Assembly (NCBI RefSeq): GCF_020216025.1 | Contig: NZ_JAIWNC010000005.1 | Location: 186,001 to 250,000 of the forward strand | Reading direction: 5' to 3' | Length of the DNA stretch: 64,000 nt | Origin: Jidongwangia harbinensis | GTDB lineage: Bacteria > Actinomycetota > Actinomycetes > Mycobacteriales > Micromonosporaceae | Shown here: positions 18,541 through 26,019 of the stretch, in pieces | Numbering within the stretch: the first letter of the stretch is position 1 | How the letters are laid out: every line of letters begins with the position of its first letter | The notes under the pieces: model-generated | Databases searched by the model: none | What the model was told of the DNA's origin: nothing | The model's input: the letters and a program-made list of their open reading frames with translations, nothing else | Translations under genes and position numbers: made by a program

Positions 18541-20015
18541 CCCGGCTGAGCCTGGCCGCGCTGGCCCGGGTGCCCGAGCAGAGCCGCCCGCTGGTGGCAC
18601 CCGGTTCCGTCGGCCCGGGCATCGTCCACCTCGGGCTGGGCGCGTTCCACCGGGCGCACCAGGCGGTATACACCGAGGAGGCGCTCGCCGCCGCGGGTGG
18701 CGACTGGGGCATCGTCGGGGTGGCACCCCGCTCCGCCGACATCGTGGCCGCCCTGCAGGAGCAGGACCGCCTGTTCAGCGTGACCGCGGTGTCCGGCGCC
18801 GGCCGCCACACCCGGGTGGTGGGCGCGCTGACCGGGGTGCGGCACGCCGCCGCCGACCCGGACGCGGTGGTGGCGCTGCTCGCCGACCCGACCATCCGGG
18901 TGGTGACGCTGACCGTGACGGAGAAGGCGTACCGGCTCGACCCGGCCGGCGGCCGGCTGACCGTGGACGACGACCTGCGGGCCGACCTGACCGGCGACCG
19001 TCCCCCAAGCACCGTGCCGGGGCTGCTGGTCCGCGGGCTGATCGCCCGCTACCGGGCCGGCGCCGGGCCGATCGCGCTGGTCAGCTGCGACAACCTGCCG
19101 TCGAACGGCCGCCGGCTGCGGAGCCTGGTCGATCAGGCCCTGCGGTACGCCGGACCTCCGGTCGCGGACGGCACGCGGGACTGGGTGGCCGGCCAGGTGA
19201 GCTTTCCCGGCACCATGGTGGACCGGATCGTCCCGGCCGCCACGCCCCAGGCACTCGCGGACGCGGCCGCCGCGCTGGGCGCCGCCGATCTCGCCGCGGT
19301 GACCGGCGAGCCGTACCGGCAGTGGGTGCTCGAGGACGACTTCCCGGGCGGGCGCCCGGCGTGGGAACGGGCCGGCGCGGTTCTCACCGACGACGCGGCA
19401 CCGTGGGAGCAGCTCAAGCTCCGCGCGCTGAACGGCGTGCACTCGGCGGTGGCGTACCTCGGTGCCCTGGCCGGCCGGGAGACCATCGAGGAGGCGCTGC
19501 GGATCCCCGGCCTGACCGAGGCGATGCGCCGGTTCGTGGCCGAGGACGTGGCCGGCAGTTTCCACCCGCCGGACGGCGTCTCCGTGGTCGCCTACGGCGA
19601 CGAGGCGCTGGACCGCTTCGCCAACCCGGCGATCGAGCACCGCACCGTGCAGGTGGCGATGGACGGTTCCCAGAAGCTCCCGCAGCGGGTGCTGCACACC
19701 ATCGCGGCCTGCCGGGCCGCGGGCGCGACGCCCCGGTGGGCGGCGCTGGTGGTGGCCGCCTGGATGCGGTTCGTGCAGGGCACCGCCGACGACGGACGGC
19801 AGCTGCCGCTGGACGATCCACTGGCCGACCAGATCCGGGCCCGGCTGGCCCAGGCGCCGGCCACGCCGGACGGGGTGGTGACGGCGCTGTTCGGGCTGCG
19901 CTCGGTGTTCCCGGCCGAACTGGCCGCCGACGACACCGTCCGTGCGCTGGTCACCGACTGGCTCACCGCGCTGGACAAGCACGGCGTCGAGGCGACCCTC
20001 GACGGGGCGCCATGA
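18537..20015 (+). CDS. uxuB: Mannitol dehydrogenase-family fructuronate reductase
   Basis: NADH-dependent reduction of D-fructuronate to D-mannonate (or tagaturonate to altronate) in the cytoplasm. The long-chain polyol dehydrogenase pattern is complete: GIVHLGLGAFHRAHQAVY at the start, TVTEKAYRLD, VSCDNLPSNGRRL, VSFPGTMVDRIVP and the catalytic KLRALNGVHSAVAYLG (Lys, Asn, His). At 492 residues it matches UxuB (about 486) and is longer than tagaturonate-specific UxaB relatives only slightly, so the exact substrate could be either. ATG at 18537 overlaps the dehydratase stop (ATGA); ATG at 18531 is an alternative. Confidence 0.88.
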   Translation: MTRLSLAALARVPEQSRPLVAPGSVGPGIVHLGLGAFHRAHQAVYTEEALAAAGGDWGIVGVAPRSADIVAALQEQDRLFSVTAVSGAGRHTRVVGALTGVRHAAADPDAVVALLADPTIRVVTLTVTEKAYRLDPAGGRLTVDDDLRADLTGDRPPSTVPGLLVRGLIARYRAGAGPIALVSCDNLPSNGRRLRSLVDQALRYAGPPVADGTRDWVAGQVSFPGTMVDRIVPAATPQALADAAAALGAADLAAVTGEPYRQWVLEDDFPGGRPAWERAGAVLTDDAAPWEQLKLRALNGVHSAVAYLGALAGRETIEEALRIPGLTEAMRRFVAEDVAGSFHPPDGVSVVAYGDEALDRFANPAIEHRTVQVAMDGSQKLPQRVLHTIAACRAAGATPRWAALVVAAWMRFVQGTADDGRQLPLDDPLADQIRARLAQAPATPDGVVTALFGLRSVFPAELAADDTVRALVTDWLTALDKHGVEATLDGAP

Positions 20016-21169
20016 CCCGGGTGGCGCTGATCGGGGCGAACGGGCACGGTCGCTGGCACCGGCGCCGAATCGCCGAGCTGACCTCCGCCGGGACGGTCCG
20101 GCTGGTCGGGCTGGCCGATCCGGCACCGGTCGAACCGGATCCACCGGTACCGTCCGGCGCCCGCGTGTTCACCGACCACCGGGCGCTGCTCGCCGCGACC
20201 CGCCCGGACCTGGTGGTGATCTGCACGCCGCCGCACACCCACCTGCCGATCGCGCTGGACGCCCTGGCCGCCGGCTGCGACCTGCTGCTGGAGAAGCCGC
20301 CGGTGGTGACGCTCGCCGAGCACGACCGGCTGCGGGCCGCGGTACGCGACGCCGGGCGCGCCTGCCAGGTCGGCTTCCAGGCGCTCGGGTCGGCCGCGCT
20401 CACCCGGCTCACCGACGCCATCGCCGCGGGCGAGCTGGGCGCGGTCACCGCCCTCGCCACGGTGGCGTCCTGGCGGCGCGACGACAGCTACTACCGGCGC
20501 GCGGACTGGGCCGGGCGCCGCCAGGTCGGCGGGCGCCGGGTGCTCGACGGCGCGCTGGTGAACCCGCTCGCGCACGCGGTCATGCAGACCCTGGCCGTGG
20601 CCGCCGCGGCCGGGGCCGGCCAACCGGTCACGCTGGAGGCGGAGCGGTACCGCACCCGGGAGATCGAGACCGACGACACCGCGTTCGCCCGGATCACGTT
20701 CCGCGGCGGCCTGCGGATGACCGCCGCGGTGACGCTCGCCGGTGAGGACTTCATCCCCGGCGAGGTGATCGTCACCGGCACCGCGGGCCGGGCCGTGCTG
20801 GAATACCCCACCGACCGGCTGACCCTGCCCGGCGACCCCGGGCCACGGGAGGTGCCGGGCCGGGTGGACCTGCTGGCCAACCTGGTCGCGCACCGCCGCG
20901 AGCCGGACCGGGTGCCGCTGCTGGCGCCGCTGGAACGTACCGCCGGGTTCACCGCCGTCGCGGAGGCGCTGGCCGCACCCGGCAACCCGCTGCCGACGCT
21001 GCTGGACGATGCGTTGGTCACGGAGCACGGTGCGCCGTCGGCGCGGGTGCGGGTCATCGGCGGCATCAACGCGGTGCTGCGGCGGGTGGCGGACACCGGC
21101 GCGTTGCCCGCGGAACTCGGCATCGACTGGGCGGTCCCGGCCCGCGCCGAGACGCTGATCGGCGCCTGA
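20012..21169 (+). CDS. Second Gfo/Idh/MocA-family dehydrogenase
   Basis: Last gene of the uronate operon, coupled by an ATGA overlap. The 385-residue protein begins with the Rossmann motif VALIGANGHGRWH, has ICTPPHTHLPIALDAL and the EKP motif in LLLEKPPVVTLAE, and a C-terminal beta-sheet domain with VIVTGTAGRAVLEYP. The usual catalytic histidine region reads NPLAHAVMQTL. It is not close to the other dehydrogenase of this operon, so the two probably act on different sugars or on the two ends of one modified sugar. Substrate unknown. Confidence 0.85.
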   Translation: MTRVALIGANGHGRWHRRRIAELTSAGTVRLVGLADPAPVEPDPPVPSGARVFTDHRALLAATRPDLVVICTPPHTHLPIALDALAAGCDLLLEKPPVVTLAEHDRLRAAVRDAGRACQVGFQALGSAALTRLTDAIAAGELGAVTALATVASWRRDDSYYRRADWAGRRQVGGRRVLDGALVNPLAHAVMQTLAVAAAAGAGQPVTLEAERYRTREIETDDTAFARITFRGGLRMTAAVTLAGEDFIPGEVIVTGTAGRAVLEYPTDRLTLPGDPGPREVPGRVDLLANLVAHRREPDRVPLLAPLERTAGFTAVAEALAAPGNPLPTLLDDALVTEHGAPSARVRVIGGINAVLRRVADTGALPAELGIDWAVPARAETLIGA

Positions 21170-21288
21170 GGCCGGTTCGGCTCGAGGGTCCCGGGTCTGG
21201 GAGCCGCAGAGTGCGATGACGCGGCAACCGGGATGCGATCGCCAACGTGGGGCGGTCGCACCGCCGGCTGCCGAACGCCGTTCGAGGA

Positions 21289-21606
21289 TTACCCGGTCAC
21301 GCCGTCGGGAACACAGATGATGCCCTGCAGATACGCGAGCCTGCCGTCGTGGTCGAGCGGGCAGAAGAGGTCCCAGAGATCGGCATTGGTGAGCGTCTCC
21401 CCGGCGAGCGAGCCGCCTTTGCACTCGAACCGGATGACCGTGTATCCATCCTGGATCGGCGTGATGCCGGTGCCGCCGGCGGCCTGACACTCCCGCTTCG
21501 TGATGCCGGACTCGGCCGTTGCCGCAGCGGCACTCTGTGCCGAGGCCAACGGCGCGATGGTGATAGCCGCGCCGACGGCGAGTGCCGTGAGAATTCGTCT
21601 ACGCAT
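21289..21606 (-). CDS. Small secreted four-cysteine protein
   Basis: A 105-residue precursor with a clear signal peptide (MRRRILTALAVGAAITIAP...ASAQSAAAA) and a mature part of about 65-70 residues with four cysteines, likely two disulfides. GGAGGG lies 6 bases before the ATG at 21606, which fixes the start against a longer reading. I do not recognise the family. Its position beside secreted pectin enzymes is suggestive only; it is transcribed alone or as the first gene facing the end of the uronate operon. Confidence 0.65.
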   Translation of the reverse strand: MRRRILTALAVGAAITIAPLASAQSAAAATAESGITKRECQAAGGTGITPIQDGYTVIRFECKGGSLAGETLTNADLWDLFCPLDHDGRLAYLQGIICVPDGVTG

Positions 21607-21722
21607 GGGCGTCCCTCCACAATGGTCGTCGTGACCCGGGAGGCCCCGGGCCACAGCTGGACGCTATTGAGCCAAGAGTGAGGCAACACCTAATCGTGCC
21701 CGGTGGGGACGCGGGGCGGAAC

Positions 21723-22535
21723 CTAGCCGGCTTCGATCTCCGCGCGGGTGAGGGTGCCGTCCGCGACCAGCACGGTCAGCCGCCGGTCCAGGCTCGTCCC
21801 GGCCGGCACCGGAAGCGGATCGGTGAACGCCAGCGCCGCGCACACCCCCGGATAGATCCCGGTCCGGACGAACCAGCGGTCACGTCCGGCCAGGCCGCGG
21901 AACACCAGCGTGTACGGTCCCGGCCCGGTCAGCGCCACCCACGGCTCGGCGCTGCCGTTGACCGTCTCCTCGCTGTCGTGCGCCGCGGTGAACGTGGTGG
22001 CCGGACCGGGCGCGGCTCGCCAGAAGAAGCCGCCGTACCCGGCCCCGCCCGGACGGCCGTTGGTGGCCGGGCTGCCCAGCGTCACGTCGTGTCCGGGCGG
22101 GGCGGTCAGCGCGTACCCGAAGTCGAGTTCCCAGCCCCGCGCGGCGGCCCGCGCGACGACCGTCCGTTCCTCCGTCAGCAACAGGCGCCCGTCGCGGTCC
22201 CGCCATTCCAGGCGCTCCGCGAACGAGCCGGCCGCCACGCCGGACAACCAGGCCGCGTGCTCGATCCGGCCGTGATCCTCCCGCCAGGTGTAGCCCCGGT
22301 CCCGCACATACGTGCGCCCGCCCCACAGGTTGGTCCCGTTCACGTCCGGCATCGCCACCGAGACACCCAGATGCCACGGATGGTCCTCCGGCATGGTGTC
22401 GGTCACCGGAATCCCACCGAGCGTCCGCACCGGATGCAGGTAGGGCCGCGGCCCGTGACGCGGACCGACGATCGGCTCGACGGCGTACGTGGCCACCGGC
22501 ACGCCTCCGACGCTCAGGCGCACGGGCGCGGTCAC
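21723..22535 (-). CDS. DUF6807 (PmoA-like) protein
   Basis: Cytosolic beta-sandwich protein of 270 residues of the family historically labelled PmoA and now DUF6807. Family marks seen are PYLHPVRTLGGIPVTD, MPEDHPWHLGVSVAMPDVNG, FWGGRTYV-like LWGGRTYVRDRGY and TNGRPGGAGYGGFFWR. The family is common in plant-polysaccharide loci next to Gfo/Idh enzymes, with no proven activity. The start is a GTG with no strong ribosome site, so the N-terminus is uncertain by a few residues. It follows the pectate lyase by 96 bp on the same strand. Confidence 0.8.
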   Translation of the reverse strand: MTAPVRLSVGGVPVATYAVEPIVGPRHGPRPYLHPVRTLGGIPVTDTMPEDHPWHLGVSVAMPDVNGTNLWGGRTYVRDRGYTWREDHGRIEHAAWLSGVAAGSFAERLEWRDRDGRLLLTEERTVVARAAARGWELDFGYALTAPPGHDVTLGSPATNGRPGGAGYGGFFWRAAPGPATTFTAAHDSEETVNGSAEPWVALTGPGPYTLVFRGLAGRDRWFVRTGIYPGVCAALAFTDPLPVPAGTSLDRRLTVLVADGTLTRAEIEAG

Positions 22536-22631
22536 CGGGCCGGCCGGCGCGCCCCGGCGGCCCTTCCGACGGTCGACGGCACCGCCGCCGGGTCCGCCCG
22601 CGGACGCACGTCTTCCACTCCGAAACCCGCC

Positions 22632-23429
22632 CTACCGGTAGGTGATGTCGGAATCCCGGTAGAGGCAGTGCACCGGGTCGGCACCCTCGCCGATCTTGGT
22701 GGGCTCGCTGCCCTTGGGGACTCCCTGGTACTTCTCGCAGATGGTCGCGGAGCCGTAGACCGTGATCCGGCTGAAGCGCGCCGTGTCGCCCCAGTTGGTG
22801 TTGATGCCGGCCAGCACGCCGGTGGACCGGACCGCCACGTTGTCCAACACCACGTGCCGCTGGTACGACGTGCTGCAGTTGCCGCAGGCCCGGTAGAGCT
22901 TGCCGACGTTCTCCGCGTAGAAGTCGCTGATGTGTACGGTGCCGGCGCCGTTGTGCTGGAACAGCTTGTCCGACGCCGACCGGGCGCCGCCGCCGATCAC
23001 GTAGTAGTGGTCACCGCCGCGGAACGTGGCACCGTCCTCGCCGACGTCCTCCCACCACACGTTGCGGATGGTGCAGTCGCCCTCGCAGTGGATGCCGTCG
23101 CCGGCCGGGGCGCCGAGGATGACGTTCTCGATGGTGGCACCGTCGGCGAGTTCGAACACCGGGTCCTGGCTCTCGCCCTGCCCGCCGTCGCCGATGCAGC
23201 AGTACCGCTTCATGCCGCCGTCGAACGTTCCGGTGACCACGATGGTGCCGTTGTTCACCGGCGCGTTGCCGGTCGGCGTGGGGAACGTGGTGACCGGCTC
23301 GTACCGCGACAGCGGCGCGACGGTGGGGGTGGTGGTGGCCGCGTCGGCGGCAACCACCGACCCGACGGCCAGCGCGAACACGGTCGCGGCGGCCAGCAAC
23401 GTTGCCCGGTGCACGACGTTGGCTCTCAT
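22632..23429 (-). CDS. Secreted pectate lyase, family PL3
   Basis: Cleaves polygalacturonate by beta-elimination outside the cell, calcium-dependent. The precursor is 265 residues with a signal peptide (LLAAATVFALAVGSVVAADA). The mature part has the PL3 pattern: a run of cysteines (RYCCIGDG, HCEGDC, RACGNC), the GIHCEGDCTIRNVWWEDVGEDGAT block and QHNGAGTVHISDFYAENVGKLYRACG. Its ATG overlaps the stop of the upstream beta-helix gene by one base (TGATG), so both are co-translated and probably act on the same polymer. The released unsaturated galacturonides would feed the uronate operon at 14.5-21 kb. Confidence 0.9.
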   Translation of the reverse strand: MRANVVHRATLLAAATVFALAVGSVVAADAATTTPTVAPLSRYEPVTTFPTPTGNAPVNNGTIVVTGTFDGGMKRYCCIGDGGQGESQDPVFELADGATIENVILGAPAGDGIHCEGDCTIRNVWWEDVGEDGATFRGGDHYYVIGGGARSASDKLFQHNGAGTVHISDFYAENVGKLYRACGNCSTSYQRHVVLDNVAVRSTGVLAGINTNWGDTARFSRITVYGSATICEKYQGVPKGSEPTKIGEGADPVHCLYRDSDITYR

Positions 23430-24640
23430 CAGCAGCGCACAATCTGGGAGTTGTTGAGGGTGATGTTGCGGATCGTCAGGTTGTCCGCACAGGGATTCTC
23501 GGTGATCCGGTTGTTCGTGAGCGTCAGGTTCTGCAGCGTGATGTTGCGGTTGCCGGCGAACTCGGTGCGTTCCGCCAGCCGGATCTCGCCGCCGCCGTTG
23601 ACGGTGCCGCTCTGCGCGGCGATGTTCACGTCGTAGCAGTTCTCGATGAGGATCGCGTTGTTGCCGGTGCTGGCGATGTCGATCCGGTCGACGGTGAGGC
23701 CACCGCTCTCCGACACGCAGAAGATGCCCCGGCCGCCGCCGCGCGCCCGCACCGTGCCGACCCGCACGTTCGTGGGGTAGCCGCTGCCGATCCGGCCGTT
23801 GCGGTTCGCGGTGCGGAACGCCGCGTACCCGGTGCCGGCGCCGGCGCCCTCGGCGTCCACCGTGCCGACGGTGGCGTTGATCGTCTCGTTGAGCAGCAGG
23901 CCGGACTCGCCGACGTTGCGCGCCGTCACGGTCCCGACGGTGAGGCCGTCGACGCCGTAGGTCTCCATGGCGTGCGAGCTGGCGCCGGACACGTTCACGG
24001 TCTCCACCGTGATGTTGCGGCTCCACTGGCTGGTGTCGCCGCGGTTGTCGATCCGCACGCCGAGACCGCCGGACAGCCGCATGGTGATCTCGCCGAGGAA
24101 CACGTTGGTGACGTTGCGCATGAAGATGCCGTACAGCGGGCGGCCGGTCACGGTGAGGTGCTGCACCTCGATCTGGGTGGTGCCGCGGGAGTACACCGGC
24201 GCGTAGTCGCCGGAGCCGGAGCCGGTCACGTCGATGGTGCCGCACACGTCCAGCGCGGTGTAGCTGGGCAGCGAGATGCGCGCGTTGGCGGCGATCGATC
24301 CGGAGCCGCGTACCACGACCCGCTGTTTGCTGGTCCGCCCGGCCGTCAGGCTGCCGATCGCGGCCTGCACGGCCGCCCGCATGTCGGTTCCGGTGTAGAC
24401 CGTGCTGCCGCCGTTGCGCGCGGTCCAGGAGCCGTTGCTCTGCACCGCCTCGGCCTGGAACGTGCCGGAACCGCAGGCGGGGACGGCCGCCGCGGCCCGG
24501 GCCGCCGTCCCGGTCGGCGGCGCGGGCTGCTGCGCCGCCGACACGGGCGACAGGCCGAGCGCGGCACCCGCACCCACCAGGGCGAGGGCGCCGGCACCGG
24601 CGAGTGCACCGCGCACGTGGCGCGGTCGAAGCTTGTTCAT
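23429..24640 (-). CDS. Secreted right-handed beta-helix protein
   Basis: A 403-residue secreted protein with a signal peptide (ALAGAGALALVGAGAALGLSPVSA) and then repeated short strands such as NITVETVNVSG, LTVGTVTARNVGESG and NITLQNLTLTNNRITEN, the signature of a parallel beta-helix. Family members with this fold include pectate lyases, polygalacturonases and rhamnogalacturonan-acting enzymes, but I cannot assign a catalytic site. GGAAAGGGAAA precedes the ATG at 24640. It leads a two-gene operon with the PL3 lyase and is divergent from the GH12 gene across a shared operator-promoter (24836-24872). Confidence 0.8.
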   Translation of the reverse strand: MNKLRPRHVRGALAGAGALALVGAGAALGLSPVSAAQQPAPPTGTAARAAAAVPACGSGTFQAEAVQSNGSWTARNGGSTVYTGTDMRAAVQAAIGSLTAGRTSKQRVVVRGSGSIAANARISLPSYTALDVCGTIDVTGSGSGDYAPVYSRGTTQIEVQHLTVTGRPLYGIFMRNVTNVFLGEITMRLSGGLGVRIDNRGDTSQWSRNITVETVNVSGASSHAMETYGVDGLTVGTVTARNVGESGLLLNETINATVGTVDAEGAGAGTGYAAFRTANRNGRIGSGYPTNVRVGTVRARGGGRGIFCVSESGGLTVDRIDIASTGNNAILIENCYDVNIAAQSGTVNGGGEIRLAERTEFAGNRNITLQNLTLTNNRITENPCADNLTIRNITLNNSQIVRC

Positions 24641-24835
24641 CGGGGTTTCCCTTTCCGGCTGGGGCGCAGCCTGCGTGATCGAGTCCCCGCCTGACAGTGG
24701 CCGATCCGGCCGGAAACGTTGCCCGGGGCGCGCAGCCTCCCGGGCCGCGGATCGCGCGGCCACCGGCGCCCCGGGCGGGCGGGGGCCGCGACGTGATCCG
24801 GCCCACCACCAGAACCACGTCGCGGTCCATCCATC

Positions 24836-24872
24836 ATCATAGATTGACTTAGTTGTCTGTCAAAACTAACTT
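24836..24872. promoter_or_regulatory. Back-to-back promoters with a shared operator
   Basis: Plus strand: TTGACT (24844-24849), 17-bp spacer, TAACTT (24867-24872), reading into GH12. Minus strand: TTGACA (24863-24858), 16-bp spacer, TATGAT (24841-24836), reading into the beta-helix/PL3 operon. Both are unusually close to the sigma-70-type consensus for so GC-rich a genome. The 21-bp palindrome TTAGTT-N9-AACTAA (24849-24869) sits over both, so one bound protein would block both promoters. Confidence 0.7.
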
Positions 24873-24910
24873 CGGCTGGAAACCGCTTTCCTTCTGACTT
24901 TGGAGGAGCC

Positions 24911-25597
24911 ATGCAGCGCCGCCGGTTCGTCATCGCCTTACTCGGGTCCGTCCTGCTGGCCGTGCCGGCGGCCCCGGCACAGGCCGCGGCCTGGTCGTCG
25001 TCCGACCGCTGGGGCACCTGGTCGAGCAGCGGCTACACGCTCTACAACAACGTGTGGGGCTCCGGTCACGGCGCGCAGACCATCTGGGCGAACTCGCCGG
25101 GCAACTGGGGCGTCTGGGCGGACCACCCGAACACCGGCGGCATCAAGGCCTACCCGAACGCGACCCGGCACATCGGCCGGCCGGTCAGCGCGCTCGGCCC
25201 CACCACCAGCACGTTCGACGTCACGGTGCCGACCAGCGGGGTCGCGTTCACCACCGCGTACGACATCTGGACGGCGGACCACGCCCACGAGATCATGCTG
25301 TGGATGAACCGGTACGGCCCGGTCGGCCCGCTCGGCAACCGCGAGACGACCGCGTCCGTGGGCGGCCACACCTGGGACATCCACCGCGGCTCGAACGGCG
25401 CCAACCAGGTCTACTCGTTCGTCCGCACCGGCAACACCAGCACCGGCACGGTGGACATCCGCGCGGTCGTCCAGTGGATCCGGGCCCGCGGCTGGTTCGG
25501 CGACGTGACCATCGGTGACGTGCAGTTGGGCTATGAGATCACGTCCGCGGCGGGCGGCAGGGACTTCGTCACGAACGCGTTCACGGTGACCGGCTGA
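24911..25597 (+). CDS. Secreted GH12 endoglucanase/xyloglucanase
   Basis: Endo-acting glycoside hydrolase that cuts beta-1,4-glucan backbones, in several members xyloglucan. The 228-residue precursor has a signal peptide ending near AQA-AAW, then the GH12 jelly roll. Catalytic residues are visible: nucleophile Glu127 in HEIMLWMN and acid/base Glu209 in QLGYEIT. ANSPGNWGVWADHP and the YDIWTADH stretch are typical family segments. There is no binding module, so it is a bare catalytic domain. GGAGG sits 5 bases before the ATG. Given the GH31, GH95 and GH42 genes next to it, xyloglucan is the most economical substrate; plain beta-glucan is the alternative. Confidence 0.9.
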   Translation: MQRRRFVIALLGSVLLAVPAAPAQAAAWSSSDRWGTWSSSGYTLYNNVWGSGHGAQTIWANSPGNWGVWADHPNTGGIKAYPNATRHIGRPVSALGPTTSTFDVTVPTSGVAFTTAYDIWTADHAHEIMLWMNRYGPVGPLGNRETTASVGGHTWDIHRGSNGANQVYSFVRTGNTSTGTVDIRAVVQWIRARGWFGDVTIGDVQLGYEITSAAGGRDFVTNAFTVTG

Positions 25598-26019
25598 CCC
25601 GCGAGGCGCGACGGCGTGCCGCCTCCCCACCGGCGGGTGAATCTGCGGTCCGCGACGCGCCCGGAACCCCACGGCCCCGCCCAACGCCGTGTGGATTTCC
25701 GTCGCGGAGTTGACCTCACCGCCACAACCCGAGCACCCCCGACCCGCGTGGGAACCTCCGGCGCGCAGCGCACCCCACCTCCACACAACCCGCACACCCC
25801 CAACCCCCGTGGGAACCTCCGGCACCCAGCGCACCCCACCTCCACACAACCCGCACACCCCCAACCCCCGTGGGAACCTCCGGCACCCAGCGCACCCCAC
25901 CTCCACACAACCCGCACACCCCCAACCCCCCGTGGGAACCTCCGGCACCCAGCGCACCCCACCTCCACACAGCCGGGGCGCAAGACCCGGCCTGGGACGT
26001 CCCGATCCTTCCGGGTGGG
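25598..26019. other. Intergenic tract between convergent genes
   Basis: Apart from the 61-bp array (25748-25971) I see no gene and no clear U-tailed terminator. The repeat units themselves can pair only weakly. Flanking 25598-25747 is GC-rich with short open readings that lack starts. Confidence 0.5.
25748..25971. repeat. 61-bp tandem repeat, about 3.7 copies
   Basis: Units beginning GTGGGAACCTCCGGC start at 25748, 25809, 25870 and 25932 (61, 61 and 62 bp apart); copies 2 and 3 are nearly identical. It fills most of the gap between the stops of the convergent GH12 and GH42 genes. As 61 is not divisible by 3, repeat units change frame and no repeat protein is encoded. A related array with the same period is at 59257. 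Confidence 0.9.

Noticed and set aside
25748..25971. CRISPR array
   Set aside because: Units are direct head-to-tail copies with no unique spacers, and no cas genes are near. The same applies to the arrays at 8.7, 59.3 and 60.9 kb.
25531..25983. Cys/Gly-rich repeat protein on the minus strand across the 61-bp array
   Set aside because: The 61-bp period shifts frame with each unit, so no constant peptide repeat is kept, and there is no proper start.
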